NCBI RefSeq assembly: GCF_014196305.1
Contig: NZ_JACIDJ010000004.1
Span: 206,556 to 270,555 of the forward strand
Length of the DNA: 64,000 nucleotides
DNA from: Roseococcus suduntuyensis
GTDB taxonomy: Bacteria; Pseudomonadota; Alphaproteobacteria; Acetobacterales; Acetobacteraceae
Reading direction: 5' to 3'
A program made the translations under genes and the position numbers. A model generated the notes under the pieces. It was not told the origin of the DNA. It made no database searches and worked only from the letters and a program-made list of their open reading frames with translations. Of this stretch, positions 8,082 through 16,514 are shown in pieces; the first letter of the stretch is position 1; every line of letters starts with the position of its first letter.

Positions 8082-8867
8082 ATGCGCTCGCTCCACATCG
8101 CCGCGACGGGCATGCTGGCCCAGCAGACCAATGTCGAGGTCATCTCCAACAACCTCGCGAACATGAACACCACCGGCTACAAGCGCCGGCGGGCCGAGTT
8201 CCAGGACCTGATTTACCAGAACCTGCGCCGCGTGGGTTCGCAAAGCTCCGATGCCGGCACGGTGCTGCCCTCGGGCGCCCAAGTCGGGCTTGGTGTGCGC
8301 ACGGCGGCCATCTACCGCATCAGCGAGCAGGGCAATCTGCAGCAGACCGAGAACCGCTTCGACCTCGCCATCCGCGGCAATGGCTATTTCCAGGTGCAGC
8401 TTCCCACCGGCGAGGTGGCCTACACGCGTGACGGCACCTTCAGTTTGAGCCCCGAGGGCGTGATCGTCACCGCCGAGGGCTTCGTGGTGAACCCGGGCAT
8501 CAACGTGCCGGCCGCCGCGCGCGACGTGACGATCAACGCCTCGGGCGAGGTGCTGGTCTCGCTCGACGGGCAGGTCGCGCCGCAGAATGTGGGGCAGATC
8601 CAGACGGCCATCTTCGCCAATGAGGGCGGCCTTGTCGCCATGGGCGACAACCTGTTCCTCGCCACCCCCGCCTCGGGCGAGGCCCAGGCCGCCGCCCCCG
8701 GTCAGCCGGGCCATGGCTCCCTGATGCAGGGCTTCATCGAGACCTCCAACGTGAACACGGTGCAGGAGATCACGTCGCTCATCACCGCCCAGCGCGCCTA
8801 TGAGATGAACAGCCGCATCATCACGGCCTCCGACGAGATGCTCTCGACGCTCACGAGGCTGCGTTGA
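8082..8867 (+). CDS. flgG: Flagellar distal rod protein FlgG
   Basis: A 261-residue protein of the usual FlgG length, forming the distal rod. Signatures: ISNNLANMNTTGYKRRRAEF near the N-terminus, NRFDLAIRGNGYFQV in the D1 domain, and the C-terminal ETSNVNTVQEITSLI helix. The ATG at 8082 follows a 21-codon mini-ORF that repeats its first codons. Its stop overlaps the flgA start (TGATG). Central residues QVGLGVRTAAIYR fit the L-stretch region that sets FlgG apart from FlgE. Confidence 0.95.
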   Translation: MRSLHIAATGMLAQQTNVEVISNNLANMNTTGYKRRRAEFQDLIYQNLRRVGSQSSDAGTVLPSGAQVGLGVRTAAIYRISEQGNLQQTENRFDLAIRGNGYFQVQLPTGEVAYTRDGTFSLSPEGVIVTAEGFVVNPGINVPAAARDVTINASGEVLVSLDGQVAPQNVGQIQTAIFANEGGLVAMGDNLFLATPASGEAQAAAPGQPGHGSLMQGFIETSNVNTVQEITSLITAQRAYEMNSRIITASDEMLSTLTRLR

Positions 8868-9832
8868 TGTCGCGCCGTCTCTTCCTGGCGGGGCTGCTGG
8901 CCGCGCCGCTGGCCGCCCGCGCCGAGACGCCGCCCGCCCTGCTGCGCCCGCATGTGCTGCTGGAGGGGGACACGCTGCGCGTCTCCGACCTCTTCGACCA
9001 GGCCGGGCCGCGCGGCGCCACGCCGCTCGCCGCCGCCCCCCTGCCCGGCCGGCGCATGGTGCTGGAGGCGCAGAACCTGTGGAACATCGCCCGCGCCCAT
9101 GGCGTGCCCTGGCGGCCGCTGACGGGGCAGGAGCGCGCGGTGGTCGAACGCCCCGGCCGCCCCGTGCCCCGCGCCGAGATCGAGGCGCTGCTGCGCGCCG
9201 AACTCACGCGCCACGGCATGGACGAGGAGATGGAGATGGACCTGCCCGGCCTGATCCCGCCCATGATCCCGGGTGCCGCCTTCTACGAGATGGCGCTGGA
9301 GGGCGTGGTGCTGGAACAGCCTTCCCTGCGCTTCGCCGCCACGCTGCTGGTGCTGGCCGATGGCATGCCCGCCCAGCGCATGCGCCTGGTGGGCCGTGCG
9401 GCCCCCACCACGCCCGTGGTGGTGGCCACCCGGCGCCTGGCCCTGAACGAGATCATCGCCCCCGAGGATGCGCGCCTGATCCGCCTGCGGGCCGAGCGCG
9501 TGCGGCCGGGCCAGGCGCAGCAGCTGGAACAGGTGGTGGGGCAGGAACTGCGCCGCCCCATGGCCGTGGAACAGAGCTTCGCGCTGGTGGACCTTGGCCC
9601 GCCCTCCATCGTGCAGCGCAACGCTCTCGTCACCCTGTTGCTGGACACGCCCGGGCTGCAACTGGCCGTGCAGGGCCGCGCCATGCGCGCCGCCGCCCGT
9701 GGCGAGGCGGTGACGGTGATGAACCTCACGAGCCGCAGCGTGGTGGAGGGCATCGCCATCGCCCCCGGCCGCGTGCGCGTCGCCATGGGCAGCGTGCCCG
9801 TCTCCAGCACCCCCCTCTCCGCGACCCGATGA
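8867..9832 (+). CDS. flgA: Flagellar P-ring assembly chaperone FlgA
   Basis: A 321-residue exported periplasmic chaperone for FlgI polymerisation. It has an N-terminal signal peptide (RRLFLAGLLAAPLAARA) and a C-terminal SAF/ChapFlgA domain with RRLALNEIIAPEDARLIRL and RPMAVEQSFALVDLG. The C-terminal beta segment (QGRAMRAAARGEAVTVMN) is also typical of the family. The ATG at 8867 overlaps the flgG stop by one base and its stop overlaps the flgH start in ATGA. Confidence 0.9.
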   Translation: MSRRLFLAGLLAAPLAARAETPPALLRPHVLLEGDTLRVSDLFDQAGPRGATPLAAAPLPGRRMVLEAQNLWNIARAHGVPWRPLTGQERAVVERPGRPVPRAEIEALLRAELTRHGMDEEMEMDLPGLIPPMIPGAAFYEMALEGVVLEQPSLRFAATLLVLADGMPAQRMRLVGRAAPTTPVVVATRRLALNEIIAPEDARLIRLRAERVRPGQAQQLEQVVGQELRRPMAVEQSFALVDLGPPSIVQRNALVTLLLDTPGLQLAVQGRAMRAAARGEAVTVMNLTSRSVVEGIAIAPGRVRVAMGSVPVSSTPLSATR

Positions 9833-10581
9833 AGGCCCCTCGCATGAACCGCGCCGCCCCAGCCCTTCTCGCCCTGTTGCTGCTGGCCGGCTGCGGCCAG
9901 GCGGAGCGCCTGTCGCGCGTCGGCCGCGCGCCGGACTTCACGCCCGTCAGCGACCCCACGGCCGATCCACGCTGGCGCCCCGTCTCCATGCCCATGCCCG
10001 CGCCGCAGGAGGCGCCGGCCATGGCCAATTCCCTGTGGCGCCCCGGCAGCCGCACCTTCCTGCGCGACCAGCGCGCGGCGCAGGTGGGGGACCTGATCAC
10101 CATCCTCGTCTCCATCCAGGACCAGGCGCAGTTGCAGAACCGCACCCAGGCCACGCGCGGCGGCACGCAGGAGATGGGCATGCCCGCGCTGCTCGGCCTG
10201 GAGAACGCCGTGCCGCGCGTGCTGCCCAACACGGTGGACCCCGCGCGCCTCATCGGCACCAACAGCACCGGCACGGCCGATGGCACGGGCAGCGTGCGCC
10301 GCACCGAGCAGATCACGCTGCGCCTCGCTGGCGTCATCACCCAATCCCTGCCCAACGGGAACATGGTGGTGATGGGGCGGCAGGAGGTGCGGGTGAACAA
10401 CGAGATGCGCGAGCTGACGGTGCAGGGCATCGTCCGCCCGCAGGATATCGGCAGCGACAACACGGTGCGGCATGACCGGCTGGCGGAGGCGCGCATCGCC
10501 TATGGGGGGCGGGGTTCGCTCAGCGACATCCAGCAGCCCAGGCTGGGGCAGCAGCTGCTCGACATCCTGCTGCCCTTCTGA
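9829..10581 (+). CDS. flgH: Flagellar L-ring lipoprotein FlgH
   Basis: A 250-residue outer-membrane lipoprotein. A signal peptide ends in the lipobox LLLAGC, so the mature protein starts at a lipidated Cys. Family motifs follow: SLWRPGSRTFLRDQRAAQVGD, DLITILV, and the C-terminal RPQDIGSDNTVRHDRLAEARIAYGGRG. The ATG at 9829 lies in the flgA overlap; a second ATG at 9844 gives a more compact signal peptide and is also possible. It is the last gene of the flgF operon and is followed by a palindromic repeat region. Confidence 0.95.
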   Translation: MKAPRMNRAAPALLALLLLAGCGQAERLSRVGRAPDFTPVSDPTADPRWRPVSMPMPAPQEAPAMANSLWRPGSRTFLRDQRAAQVGDLITILVSIQDQAQLQNRTQATRGGTQEMGMPALLGLENAVPRVLPNTVDPARLIGTNSTGTADGTGSVRRTEQITLRLAGVITQSLPNGNMVVMGRQEVRVNNEMRELTVQGIVRPQDIGSDNTVRHDRLAEARIAYGGRGSLSDIQQPRLGQQLLDILLPF

Positions 10582-10584
10582 GTT

Positions 10585-10709
10585 CCCCACGAAGTTTTCG
10601 CCGGCGGCAATGGCGCGGGGCGCCGTGTGCGCCGGCGAAACCTTCGCGGGGGCCCCACCGGATGATACCCCACGAAATCGCTTCGCGCTTTCGCGGGGGC
10701 CCCACCGGA
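10585..10709. repeat. Two-copy palindromic intergenic repeat after flgH
   Basis: Two units share the ends CCCCACGAA and TTCGCGGGGGCCCCACCGGA: copy A at 10585-10662 and copy B at 10668-10709. Copy A holds a long stem (10590-10605 with 10631-10645, one mismatch); copy B holds a short stem with a CGAAA...TTTCG base. It looks like a REP-type element and may also end transcription of flgH and of the convergent gene at 10783. Confidence 0.6.
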
Positions 10710-10782
10710 CCCTCTTCCTGCCTGGCCAGCCCCGTTGCCGCGGCGAAGCCGCGGCGCCGATCGGGGGGCGGATGCGCCGCCC

Positions 10783-11382
10783 CTATTCGGGACGCACCAC
10801 ATGGCGCGCCAGGTCGAAGGCGATGGCGGCCGCATCCACCGCCTCCGGCACCGAGAAGACCGCGCAACGGCCCATGGTCGAGGCGGGCGCCAGGTGCCGC
10901 TCCACGACATGATAATCCTGCGCGCGGTCCATGTAGTCGTCGAAGATGATCAGCGTGCCGGGCTCAGCCTTCAGCAGGCAGGCCAGGAAACAGGCCACCC
11001 GGAAGCGGCCGTCAATCAGGATCAGGTCCGGCGCGTGCGCGCGCCTCTCGATCTCGTGCCAGACTTGCAGCGGGTAGCCCGGCCATTGGCGGCACGCCTG
11101 GGTGTCGGCCGGGCGCCCCCATTCGGCGGTCTCGCCGACATGGGCGAGCATCAGCCAGAAGCCTGTGCCCGGCCGGCGCGCCTGCGCGGCGGCGCGCTGG
11201 ACGCGTTCCGCGAAGGGCCGGTCGGATTCGACGGAATAGACCCGTGGCACGCCAAGCCGCAGCGCCAGCAGCGTGCTGCCCCCCGTGCCATATTCGAGAT
11301 AGCAGGTGGCGGCCTTCAGGCGCTCCTCCAGCAAGGCGCGCGCCTCGGGCGGCATCTGCGGTTCGTCCGGCACGTCGTACAT
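10783..11382 (-). CDS. Methyltransferase-fold protein of unknown substrate
   Basis: A 199-residue soluble protein with a Rossmann-type AdoMet fold: the glycine loop in YLEYGTGGSTLLALRLG, the acidic end of strand 2 in VYSVESDRPF, and strand 4 in DLILIDGRFRVACFLACLL. IFDDYMDR follows strand 5. This resembles class I methyltransferase-like proteins that often sit in glycan or small-molecule loci. The substrate is not apparent. The start MYDVPDEP at 11382 was chosen because the fold begins soon after; the frame stays open far upstream but that part looks like antisense of other genes. It converges with flgH. Confidence 0.6.
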   Translation of the reverse strand: MYDVPDEPQMPPEARALLEERLKAATCYLEYGTGGSTLLALRLGVPRVYSVESDRPFAERVQRAAAQARRPGTGFWLMLAHVGETAEWGRPADTQACRQWPGYPLQVWHEIERRAHAPDLILIDGRFRVACFLACLLKAEPGTLIIFDDYMDRAQDYHVVERHLAPASTMGRCAVFSVPEAVDAAAIAFDLARHVVRPE

Positions 11383-11592
11383 GATGGCGGTCCCCCTGGG
11401 CCATGGCGTCGCGGCCAGGCGCGCGGCGCCCCGGTCCGGCCGCGACGGGCGCGGCCACCGGAATGAGCAAGCCCCGGGCCAGCCGGCCTCGCGCGGGGCC
11501 AAGCCGCCGCCGAATCCCACGCATCGCCGCCTTCCCCCGTCCGGCCCGGCGGGATTAGGCTCATGCCCGCGACGCAATCCCGGGGAAGCGCC

Positions 11593-13224
11593 ATGGACGA
11601 CGAATTCGACTATGTGATCGTGGGCTGTGGCGCCGCGGGGTCGCTCCTCGCCGCGCGGCTGAGCGAGGACAGCGCCGTGCGCGTCTGCGTGCTGGAAGCA
11701 GGCCCCAAGGACCGCAACCCCTTCATCCATATCCCCGCGGGCTTCATCAAGACGCTGAAGGACCCCTCGGTCACCTGGCAGTTCCGCACGGCACCGACCG
11801 AGCGCACGGGCGGGCGGCCCATCGCCACCGTGCAGGGGCGCACGCTGGGCGGCTCCTCCTCGGTCAATGGGATGATCTACAATCGCGGTCAGCCGGGGGA
11901 TCTCGATTCCTGGGCGCAGCGCGGCAATCGCGGCTGGGGCTATGCCGACAGCCTGCCCTATTACCGCCGCACCGAACGCCGCCTGGGCTATGGCGAGGCG
12001 GACAAGCGCGGGCGCGAACAGGGCATCCCCGTCACCGACATGGACTGGATCAACCCGCTGAGCGAGGCCTTCATCGCGGCCTGCGAAGGGGCGGGCATCC
12101 CGCGCAACCCCGACTACAATTCCGGTGACCAGGCGGGCGTGGGCTATTTCCAGCGCGCCATCCTGAACGGCAAGCGCGTCTCGGCCTATCGGGCCTTCCT
12201 GCACGGGGCGCTGGCGCGGCCCAACCTCGAACTCCGCACCGAGGCGCGGGCGAACGCCATCCTGATGGAAGGCAAGCGCGCCATCGGCGTCACCTACCAG
12301 CGTAAGCAGGGCGGGCCTTCCACCACGGTGCGGGCGCGGCGCGAGGTGATCCTCTGTGGCGGCACGGTGAACACGGCGCGGCTGCTGCAGGTCAGCGGCA
12401 TCGGCCCCGCGCCCCTGCTGCAATCCTTGGGCGTGGAGGTGAAGCACGAACTCCGCGGCGTGGGCGAGAATTTCCGCGACCACTACGCGTCCCGCGTGGT
12501 CTGGCGCGCCAAGCCGGGCGTGACCACGCTGAACGAGCTGGCGAAGGGGCTGCGCCTGGGTGGCCAGGTGGCGCGCTGGGGCATGGGGCAGCCCAGCATC
12601 CTCGCGACCGCGCCCAGCCACGTCTATGTCTTCTGGAAGAGCTTCGAGGGGCTGGACCAGCCCGATTTGCAATGCGTCTTCACCCCCGGCAGCTACAAGG
12701 AGGGGCAGGTCTATGTGCTGGACGACTACCCGGGTGTCACCGCCGGCGCCTGGCAGCACCGCCCCGAAAGCACCGGCTGGGTGCGCGCGAAAAGCCGCAA
12801 TGTCTTCGAAGACCCCGAGATCCAGCCCAACTACCTGAAGGACGAGAATGACCGCCGCGTCCATCTCGGCGGCATCCGCCTCATCCGCCGCCTGCTGGCC
12901 CGACCGGAGATGGCGCCTTTCCTGGAGATGGAGACGCTGCCCGGCCTCGACGCGCAATCGGATGACGAGCTGCTGGACTTCGCCTACCGCAATGGCAGCA
13001 CGACCTATCACCTGATCGGCACGGCGCGGATGGGCCCGGCCACGGACCCCACGGCGGTGGTGGATGACCGGCTGCGCGTGCACGGGATGGAGGGGCTGAG
13101 GGTGGTGGACGCCTCGATCATGCCCAGCATGACCAGCGCCAACACCTATGCCACCACGCTGATGATCGCGGAGAAGGCCAGCGACTTCATCCGCGGGCGG
13201 GCGCTGGAGAGCGAGGCGGCCTGA
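11593..13224 (+). CDS. GMC family FAD-dependent oxidoreductase
   Basis: A 543-residue flavoenzyme of the glucose-methanol-choline family, similar in layout to choline/alcohol dehydrogenases. The FAD-binding N-terminus is VIVGCGAAGSLLAARL, followed by the first GMC signature (GRTLGGSSSVNGMIYNRG). The second signature is the stretch near ARREVILCGGTVNTARLLQVSG. The C-terminal catalytic His lies in STTYHLIGTARMG, and VVDASIMPSMTSANTYA completes the domain. The start at 11593 gives MDDEFDYVIVG; an upstream in-frame ATG at 11563 would add ten residues. The natural substrate, probably an alcohol, cannot be told from sequence. It stands alone. Confidence 0.88.
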   Translation: MDDEFDYVIVGCGAAGSLLAARLSEDSAVRVCVLEAGPKDRNPFIHIPAGFIKTLKDPSVTWQFRTAPTERTGGRPIATVQGRTLGGSSSVNGMIYNRGQPGDLDSWAQRGNRGWGYADSLPYYRRTERRLGYGEADKRGREQGIPVTDMDWINPLSEAFIAACEGAGIPRNPDYNSGDQAGVGYFQRAILNGKRVSAYRAFLHGALARPNLELRTEARANAILMEGKRAIGVTYQRKQGGPSTTVRARREVILCGGTVNTARLLQVSGIGPAPLLQSLGVEVKHELRGVGENFRDHYASRVVWRAKPGVTTLNELAKGLRLGGQVARWGMGQPSILATAPSHVYVFWKSFEGLDQPDLQCVFTPGSYKEGQVYVLDDYPGVTAGAWQHRPESTGWVRAKSRNVFEDPEIQPNYLKDENDRRVHLGGIRLIRRLLARPEMAPFLEMETLPGLDAQSDDELLDFAYRNGSTTYHLIGTARMGPATDPTAVVDDRLRVHGMEGLRVVDASIMPSMTSANTYATTLMIAEKASDFIRGRALESEAA

Positions 13225-13238
13225 GGCCGCCCGGCGCC

Positions 13239-13703
13239 TCAGCCGACCCGCACGCGCAGCGAAGCGAGGCTCTCCTCGGCCGGGGCGATCCGCGCCAGCA
13301 TGGCGCGGCACAGCGACTGGCCATGCACCGCGGTCGAGCACAGGCCCGCCGCTTCGCGCGCCGCATAGGCGGCCGCGGCTTCGGCGATGAGACCGGGCGG
13401 CATCTTGCCGGAACAGGCCATGGACCAGCCGGCAAATCCGCGCGTCACGGTCGGCACGAACTCGATCACGCGGATGTCGGTGTGGCGCCGGTCGCGGAGC
13501 AGGCGATCGAAGGTGGCGAGCAGGATTCCGGCCGGTCCCTCAAGAACCTGCGCGAACCACCCTCCCCCCACCGCGAGGGCGCCGGTGAGGCCATCCTGCC
13601 GGTTCCGCACGCTGGACGCGGCGGCGATCTCATGGGCTTGCCGCTCCAGCAGATCGGGATCGGCCTGGGTGGCGAGGCTGACATAGGTGAGGCTGTGCAG
13701 CAT
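13239..13703 (-). CDS. BLUF domain blue-light photoreceptor
   Basis: A 154-residue protein with a BLUF (flavin-binding blue-light) domain at its N-terminus. The three photochemical residues are visible: Tyr7 (LTYVS), Asn34 (VRNRQDGLTG) and Gln52 (FAQVLEG). After about residue 95 comes a short helical C-terminal cap rather than an EAL or other output domain. It is therefore a short BLUF protein, probably signalling through a partner. The start at 13703 places Tyr at the usual position 7-8; the frame is open further upstream. It converges with the GMC oxidoreductase gene. Confidence 0.75.
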   Translation of the reverse strand: MLHSLTYVSLATQADPDLLERQAHEIAAASSVRNRQDGLTGALAVGGGWFAQVLEGPAGILLATFDRLLRDRRHTDIRVIEFVPTVTRGFAGWSMACSGKMPPGLIAEAAAAYAAREAAGLCSTAVHGQSLCRAMLARIAPAEESLASLRVRVG

Positions 13704-13920
13704 GGCATGGAGGCCCGCCCCACGCGCCGCGCCGTCGGGCCATCCGATCGCGCTGCGGCGTTGCCGGTTGTCCATGATGTGGGGATGCACGACGCCAACG
13801 GGCGCTGAGGCCATGCCGCGCGCATCGAATGCCATGGGGAAGGTGATCCTGATATGATGGGGTAAGGCGCCGCTTCCGCCGCCGAGACGGCAGGACCTAT
13901 GTTCGGGGCGCGCCCCAAGC

Positions 13921-13957
13921 ACGAAGTGGCGAAGATTTTTTGTTTTCGCCACTTCGT
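13921..13957. repeat. Perfect 13-bp inverted repeat in an AT-rich intergenic region
   Basis: ACGAAGTGGCGAA (13921-13933) and its exact reverse complement (13945-13957) flank an 11-base T-rich loop. It sits in the 484-bp gap between the BLUF gene and dksA (13704-14187), which is AT-rich here and holds no convincing gene. There is no terminal T-run after either arm, so it is more like an operator or a degraded element than a terminator. Confidence 0.55.
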
Positions 13958-14187
13958 TTCGCTTTATGCGATTTTTTTACCCTAAAGTCAATCGGATCTT
14001 TGCGCCAGGACGTGCGTCGTTTGTGCCTGGCGATGGCGGCCAAGTGCTGCGAATGGCATGCGAGGCCCTGGCCTTCTGGCGGAGCCGGATGGCCTGACAT
14101 GGCGCGCGGCGATGTGGGGTAGGGACCGGTGGCGGTGCCGCGCTCGGATCGAACGCCGCGCCACCTGTCCGGACCAGACCGCGACGT

Positions 14188-14604
14188 TCAGTCGTCGCGG
14201 TGGACCTTCTCCATCCGCTCATGCCGCTCCTGCGCTTCGATGGAGAGGGTGGCGATGGGGCGGGCTTCGAGGCGGCGCAGCCCGATGGGCTCGTCGGTTT
14301 CCTCGCAGTAGCCGTAGGTGCCGTTGGAAATCCGTTCCAACGCCTGGTCTATCTTGGAGATCAGCTTGCGGGCGCGGTCGCGGGTGCGAAGTTCCAGGGC
14401 GCGGTCGGTCTCGACACTGGCCCGGTCGGTCAAGTCCGCCTCGGTAATGCCGCCGGCGGAGAGCGAATTCAGCGTGACGCCCGCCTCACGCAGCAACTCG
14501 TGGCGCCATCTCAGCAATTTTTGGCGGAAATACTCCTGCTGGAGGGCGTTCATGAATTCTTCGTCCTCTGAAGGACGATAGTCGGGCGGCAGCGTCACGA
14601 CCAT
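14188..14604 (-). CDS. dksA: RNA polymerase-binding transcription factor DksA
   Basis: A 138-residue DksA/TraR family protein that binds the RNA polymerase secondary channel and works with ppGpp in the stringent response. The long N-terminal coiled coil carries the acidic tip region (DLTDRASVETDRALELRTRDR). The C-terminal zinc-finger region YGYCEETDEPIGLRRLEARP keeps only the first of four cysteines, the others being Thr, Ser and Ala. This form is common in alphaproteobacteria and works without zinc. The ATG at 14604 has GGGGAGG upstream. Confidence 0.9.
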   Translation of the reverse strand: MVVTLPPDYRPSEDEEFMNALQQEYFRQKLLRWRHELLREAGVTLNSLSAGGITEADLTDRASVETDRALELRTRDRARKLISKIDQALERISNGTYGYCEETDEPIGLRRLEARPIATLSIEAQERHERMEKVHRDD

Positions 14605-14753
14605 TCTTCTTGCCTCCCCTACACGGTGCGGCAAGCCCGGCGCCCGCCGCCCTCCCAGGGCGGGCGGACCATAGGCGGGAGCATTCGTCACAACAAGGGG
14701 TCAATCGCGACAAGTGTATGACCCTGTTTGGCTTCGACCGGACAAATGGCGCG

Positions 14754-15131
14754 TCAGCGGCCCAGCCTGGCCAGGGTGATGCGGGCGCGCAGGGCAATTC
14801 CTCCCACCAATTCGCGCAGCGCGGGGTCATGGCCGGCCTCGCCCTCCGCCAGGGCCGCGAGGCGCCGCAGCGCCGACTCGGGCAGTTGCCCCGCCAGCAG
14901 CCCGGCCTGCAGCCCCGTCAGCTCCTGCAACAGGGCCTGGCCGCGGCGGGCGGCGGTCGCGTCCCGCTCCGCGGGCGTCAGGGCGGGCGGGGGCACGCCC
15001 ATGCCGAGCCCGGCCATGGGGGCGATGGCGGCCGCATGGGCCGGCGCCTCGCTCTCGGCCAGGCGAAAGCCGGCGGGCCCGCGCGCGGCGCGCCGCGCCG
15101 TCACCCCATAGCCCCGGATCGGCTCGACCAT
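14754..15131 (-). CDS. fliX: Flagellar assembly regulator FliX
   Basis: A 125-residue protein beginning MVEPIRGYG and matching alphaproteobacterial FliX. FliX binds the sigma-54 activator FlbD and couples class II basal-body completion to class III transcription. The N-terminal third is Ala/Pro rich and flexible; the rest is helical (ELTGLQAGLLAGQLPESALRRL). It is transcribed divergently from flgI, as in Caulobacter. The ATG at 15131 has AGGAGAGG upstream. Its presence supports the FlbD-type reading of the two enhancer and sigma-54 arrangements in this window. Confidence 0.88.
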   Translation of the reverse strand: MVEPIRGYGVTARRAARGPAGFRLAESEAPAHAAAIAPMAGLGMGVPPPALTPAERDATAARRGQALLQELTGLQAGLLAGQLPESALRRLAALAEGEAGHDPALRELVGGIALRARITLARLGR

Positions 15132-15169
15132 GCTGGCCCTCTCCTTTCGTCCCGCTGCTGCCGCCCCCC

Positions 15170-15203
15170 GGCAGGTTTCACGCATCCCCGGCAGGCTTTG
15201 CCG
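15170..15203. promoter_or_regulatory. Paired ftr-like enhancer elements upstream of flgI
   Basis: GGCAGGCTTTGCCG at 15190-15203 is the exact reverse complement of the element upstream of flgF and ends 20 bp before the -24 box. A weaker copy, GGCAGGTTT, lies 20 bp further upstream (15170-15178). Same geometry as at flgF but opposite orientation, as allowed for an enhancer. Confidence 0.6.
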
Positions 15204-15223
15204 GCCAGACAGGGCTCCAGGGC

Positions 15224-15238
15224 TGGCATGCCGGTTGC
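15224..15238 (+). promoter_or_regulatory. Sigma-54 promoter of the flgI operon
   Basis: TGGCATGCCGGTTGC carries the -24 GG and -12 GC elements at the right spacing, one base away from the flgF promoter in the -24 block. It lies 95 bases before the flgI start chosen here and reads rightward. Confidence 0.82.
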
Positions 15239-15333
15239 GAGGCACCTGGGGCCCCGCTCCGGGGCGACTGGAAGGTGGAGGTATTGTGTTGCCAGCGGAT
15301 GAACGCGCCGCCCCCAAGGGGCTGTGGTCGGCC

Positions 15334-16434
15334 ATGCGGCGGATGGGGGGCTTGCTCGCCCTGCTCCTGCTGCTGCCGGGCCTGGCCCTCGCGCAGCCCG
15401 TCCGCATCAAGGACATCGCCGACATCGAGGGCGTGCGCGACAACCAGCTGGTGGGCTACGGCCTGGTGGTGGGCCTGCCCGGCACCGGCGACAGGCTCCG
15501 CACCGCCATCTTCACCCGCCAATCCCTGGTGGGGATGCTGGAACGCCTGGGCGTGAACACCCGCGACAACGAGGCGCGGCTGGACACGCGCAATATCGCG
15601 GCCGTGATGGTCACGGCCAACCTGCCCGCCTTCGCCCAACCCGGCTCGCGCATTGACGTCGCCATCTCCTCGCTGGGCGACGCGCAGAACCTCACGGGCG
15701 GCATGCTGGTGGTCACCCCCCTGCTGGGCGCGGATGGCGAGGTCTATGCGGTGGCGCAGGGCGCCGTCGCCACGGGCGCCATCGGCGCGCGCGGCGCGGG
15801 GGCCAGCGTGCAGCGCGGCGTGCCGACCTCGGCGCGGATTTCGGCGGGTGCGATCGTGGAGCGCGCGGTGCCCTTCACCCTCGCCAACCGCCCGACCCTG
15901 CGGCTGGCGCTGCGCAACCCCGACTTCACCACGGCGCGGCGCATCGCCGCCGCCATCAACCGCGCCCAGGGCCAGGGGGTGGCGCGCGCGACCGACCCGC
16001 GCACCGTGCTGCTGAACCTGGGCAACCGTGATCCGGTCGCCTTCATCACCGACATCGAGCAGCTGCGCGTGACACCCGACCAGGTGGCGCGGGTGGTCAT
16101 CGAGGAGGCGTCCGGCACCATCGTCATGGGCTCCAATGTGCGGGTGTCGACGGTGGCGATCGCGCAGGGCAACCTCACCATCCGCATCACCGAGACACCG
16201 CAGGTGGTGCAGCCCAACCCGCTGGCGGGCGGCGAGACGGTGGTGGTGCCGCGCACCCAGATCGAGGTGGACGACCAGCGCGAACGCCGCGTGGGCGTGC
16301 TGGATGGCGGGGTGACGCTGGAAGAGCTGGTGCGCGGGCTGAACAGCCTGGGCGTCGGCCCACGCGACCTGATCACCATCCTGCAGACCATCCGCGCGGC
16401 GGGTGCGCTTCAGGCGGAACTGGAGGTGCGCTGA
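15334..16434 (+). CDS. flgI: Flagellar P-ring protein FlgI
   Basis: A 366-residue exported protein that forms the periplasmic P ring around the rod. A Sec signal peptide (GGLLALLLLLPGLALA) leads to the mature start QPVRIKDIADIEGVRDNQL. Typical family blocks follow: GYGLVVGLPGTGDRL, NIAAVMVTANLPAF and DVAISSLGDAQNLTGGMLV. The ATG at 15334 was chosen because it begins the signal peptide; the frame is open upstream through the promoter. Its stop overlaps a duplicated mini-ORF and not the next gene directly. Confidence 0.95.
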   Translation: MRRMGGLLALLLLLPGLALAQPVRIKDIADIEGVRDNQLVGYGLVVGLPGTGDRLRTAIFTRQSLVGMLERLGVNTRDNEARLDTRNIAAVMVTANLPAFAQPGSRIDVAISSLGDAQNLTGGMLVVTPLLGADGEVYAVAQGAVATGAIGARGAGASVQRGVPTSARISAGAIVERAVPFTLANRPTLRLALRNPDFTTARRIAAAINRAQGQGVARATDPRTVLLNLGNRDPVAFITDIEQLRVTPDQVARVVIEEASGTIVMGSNVRVSTVAIAQGNLTIRITETPQVVQPNPLAGGETVVVPRTQIEVDDQRERRVGVLDGGVTLEELVRGLNSLGVGPRDLITILQTIRAAGALQAELEVR

Positions 16435-16514
16435 TGTCCACGCAAGCGCCCCGCCTGCAGCGCCGTTTCCTTGTCCGCTCCGCGGCGGGGCAGGCCGAAC
16501 TGGAGGTCCGCTGA
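16434..16514 (+). CDS. Mini-ORF repeating the end of flgI
   Basis: A 26-codon frame that starts in the flgI stop (TGATG) and stops in the start of the rod-binding gene (TGATG). Its last seven codons, QAELEVR, repeat the last residues of FlgI, and the DNA GC-GAACTGGAGGT-CGCTGATG occurs at both ends 80 bases apart. It thus forms a continuous chain of stop-start overlaps. Its middle (STQAPRLQRRFLVRSAAG) is basic and unlike known proteins. It may be only a duplication scar kept in frame. Confidence 0.45.
   Translation: MSTQAPRLQRRFLVRSAAGQAELEVR

Noticed and set aside
11383-13341. Upstream extension of the methyltransferase-like frame on the minus strand
   Set aside because: It is the complement of the GMC oxidoreductase gene, which has full family motifs on the plus strand.
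14188-14604. Loss of three of four zinc-finger cysteines in DksA as a sign of a pseudogene
   Set aside because: Cysteine-poor DksA is normal in alphaproteobacteria and the rest of the protein is intact.
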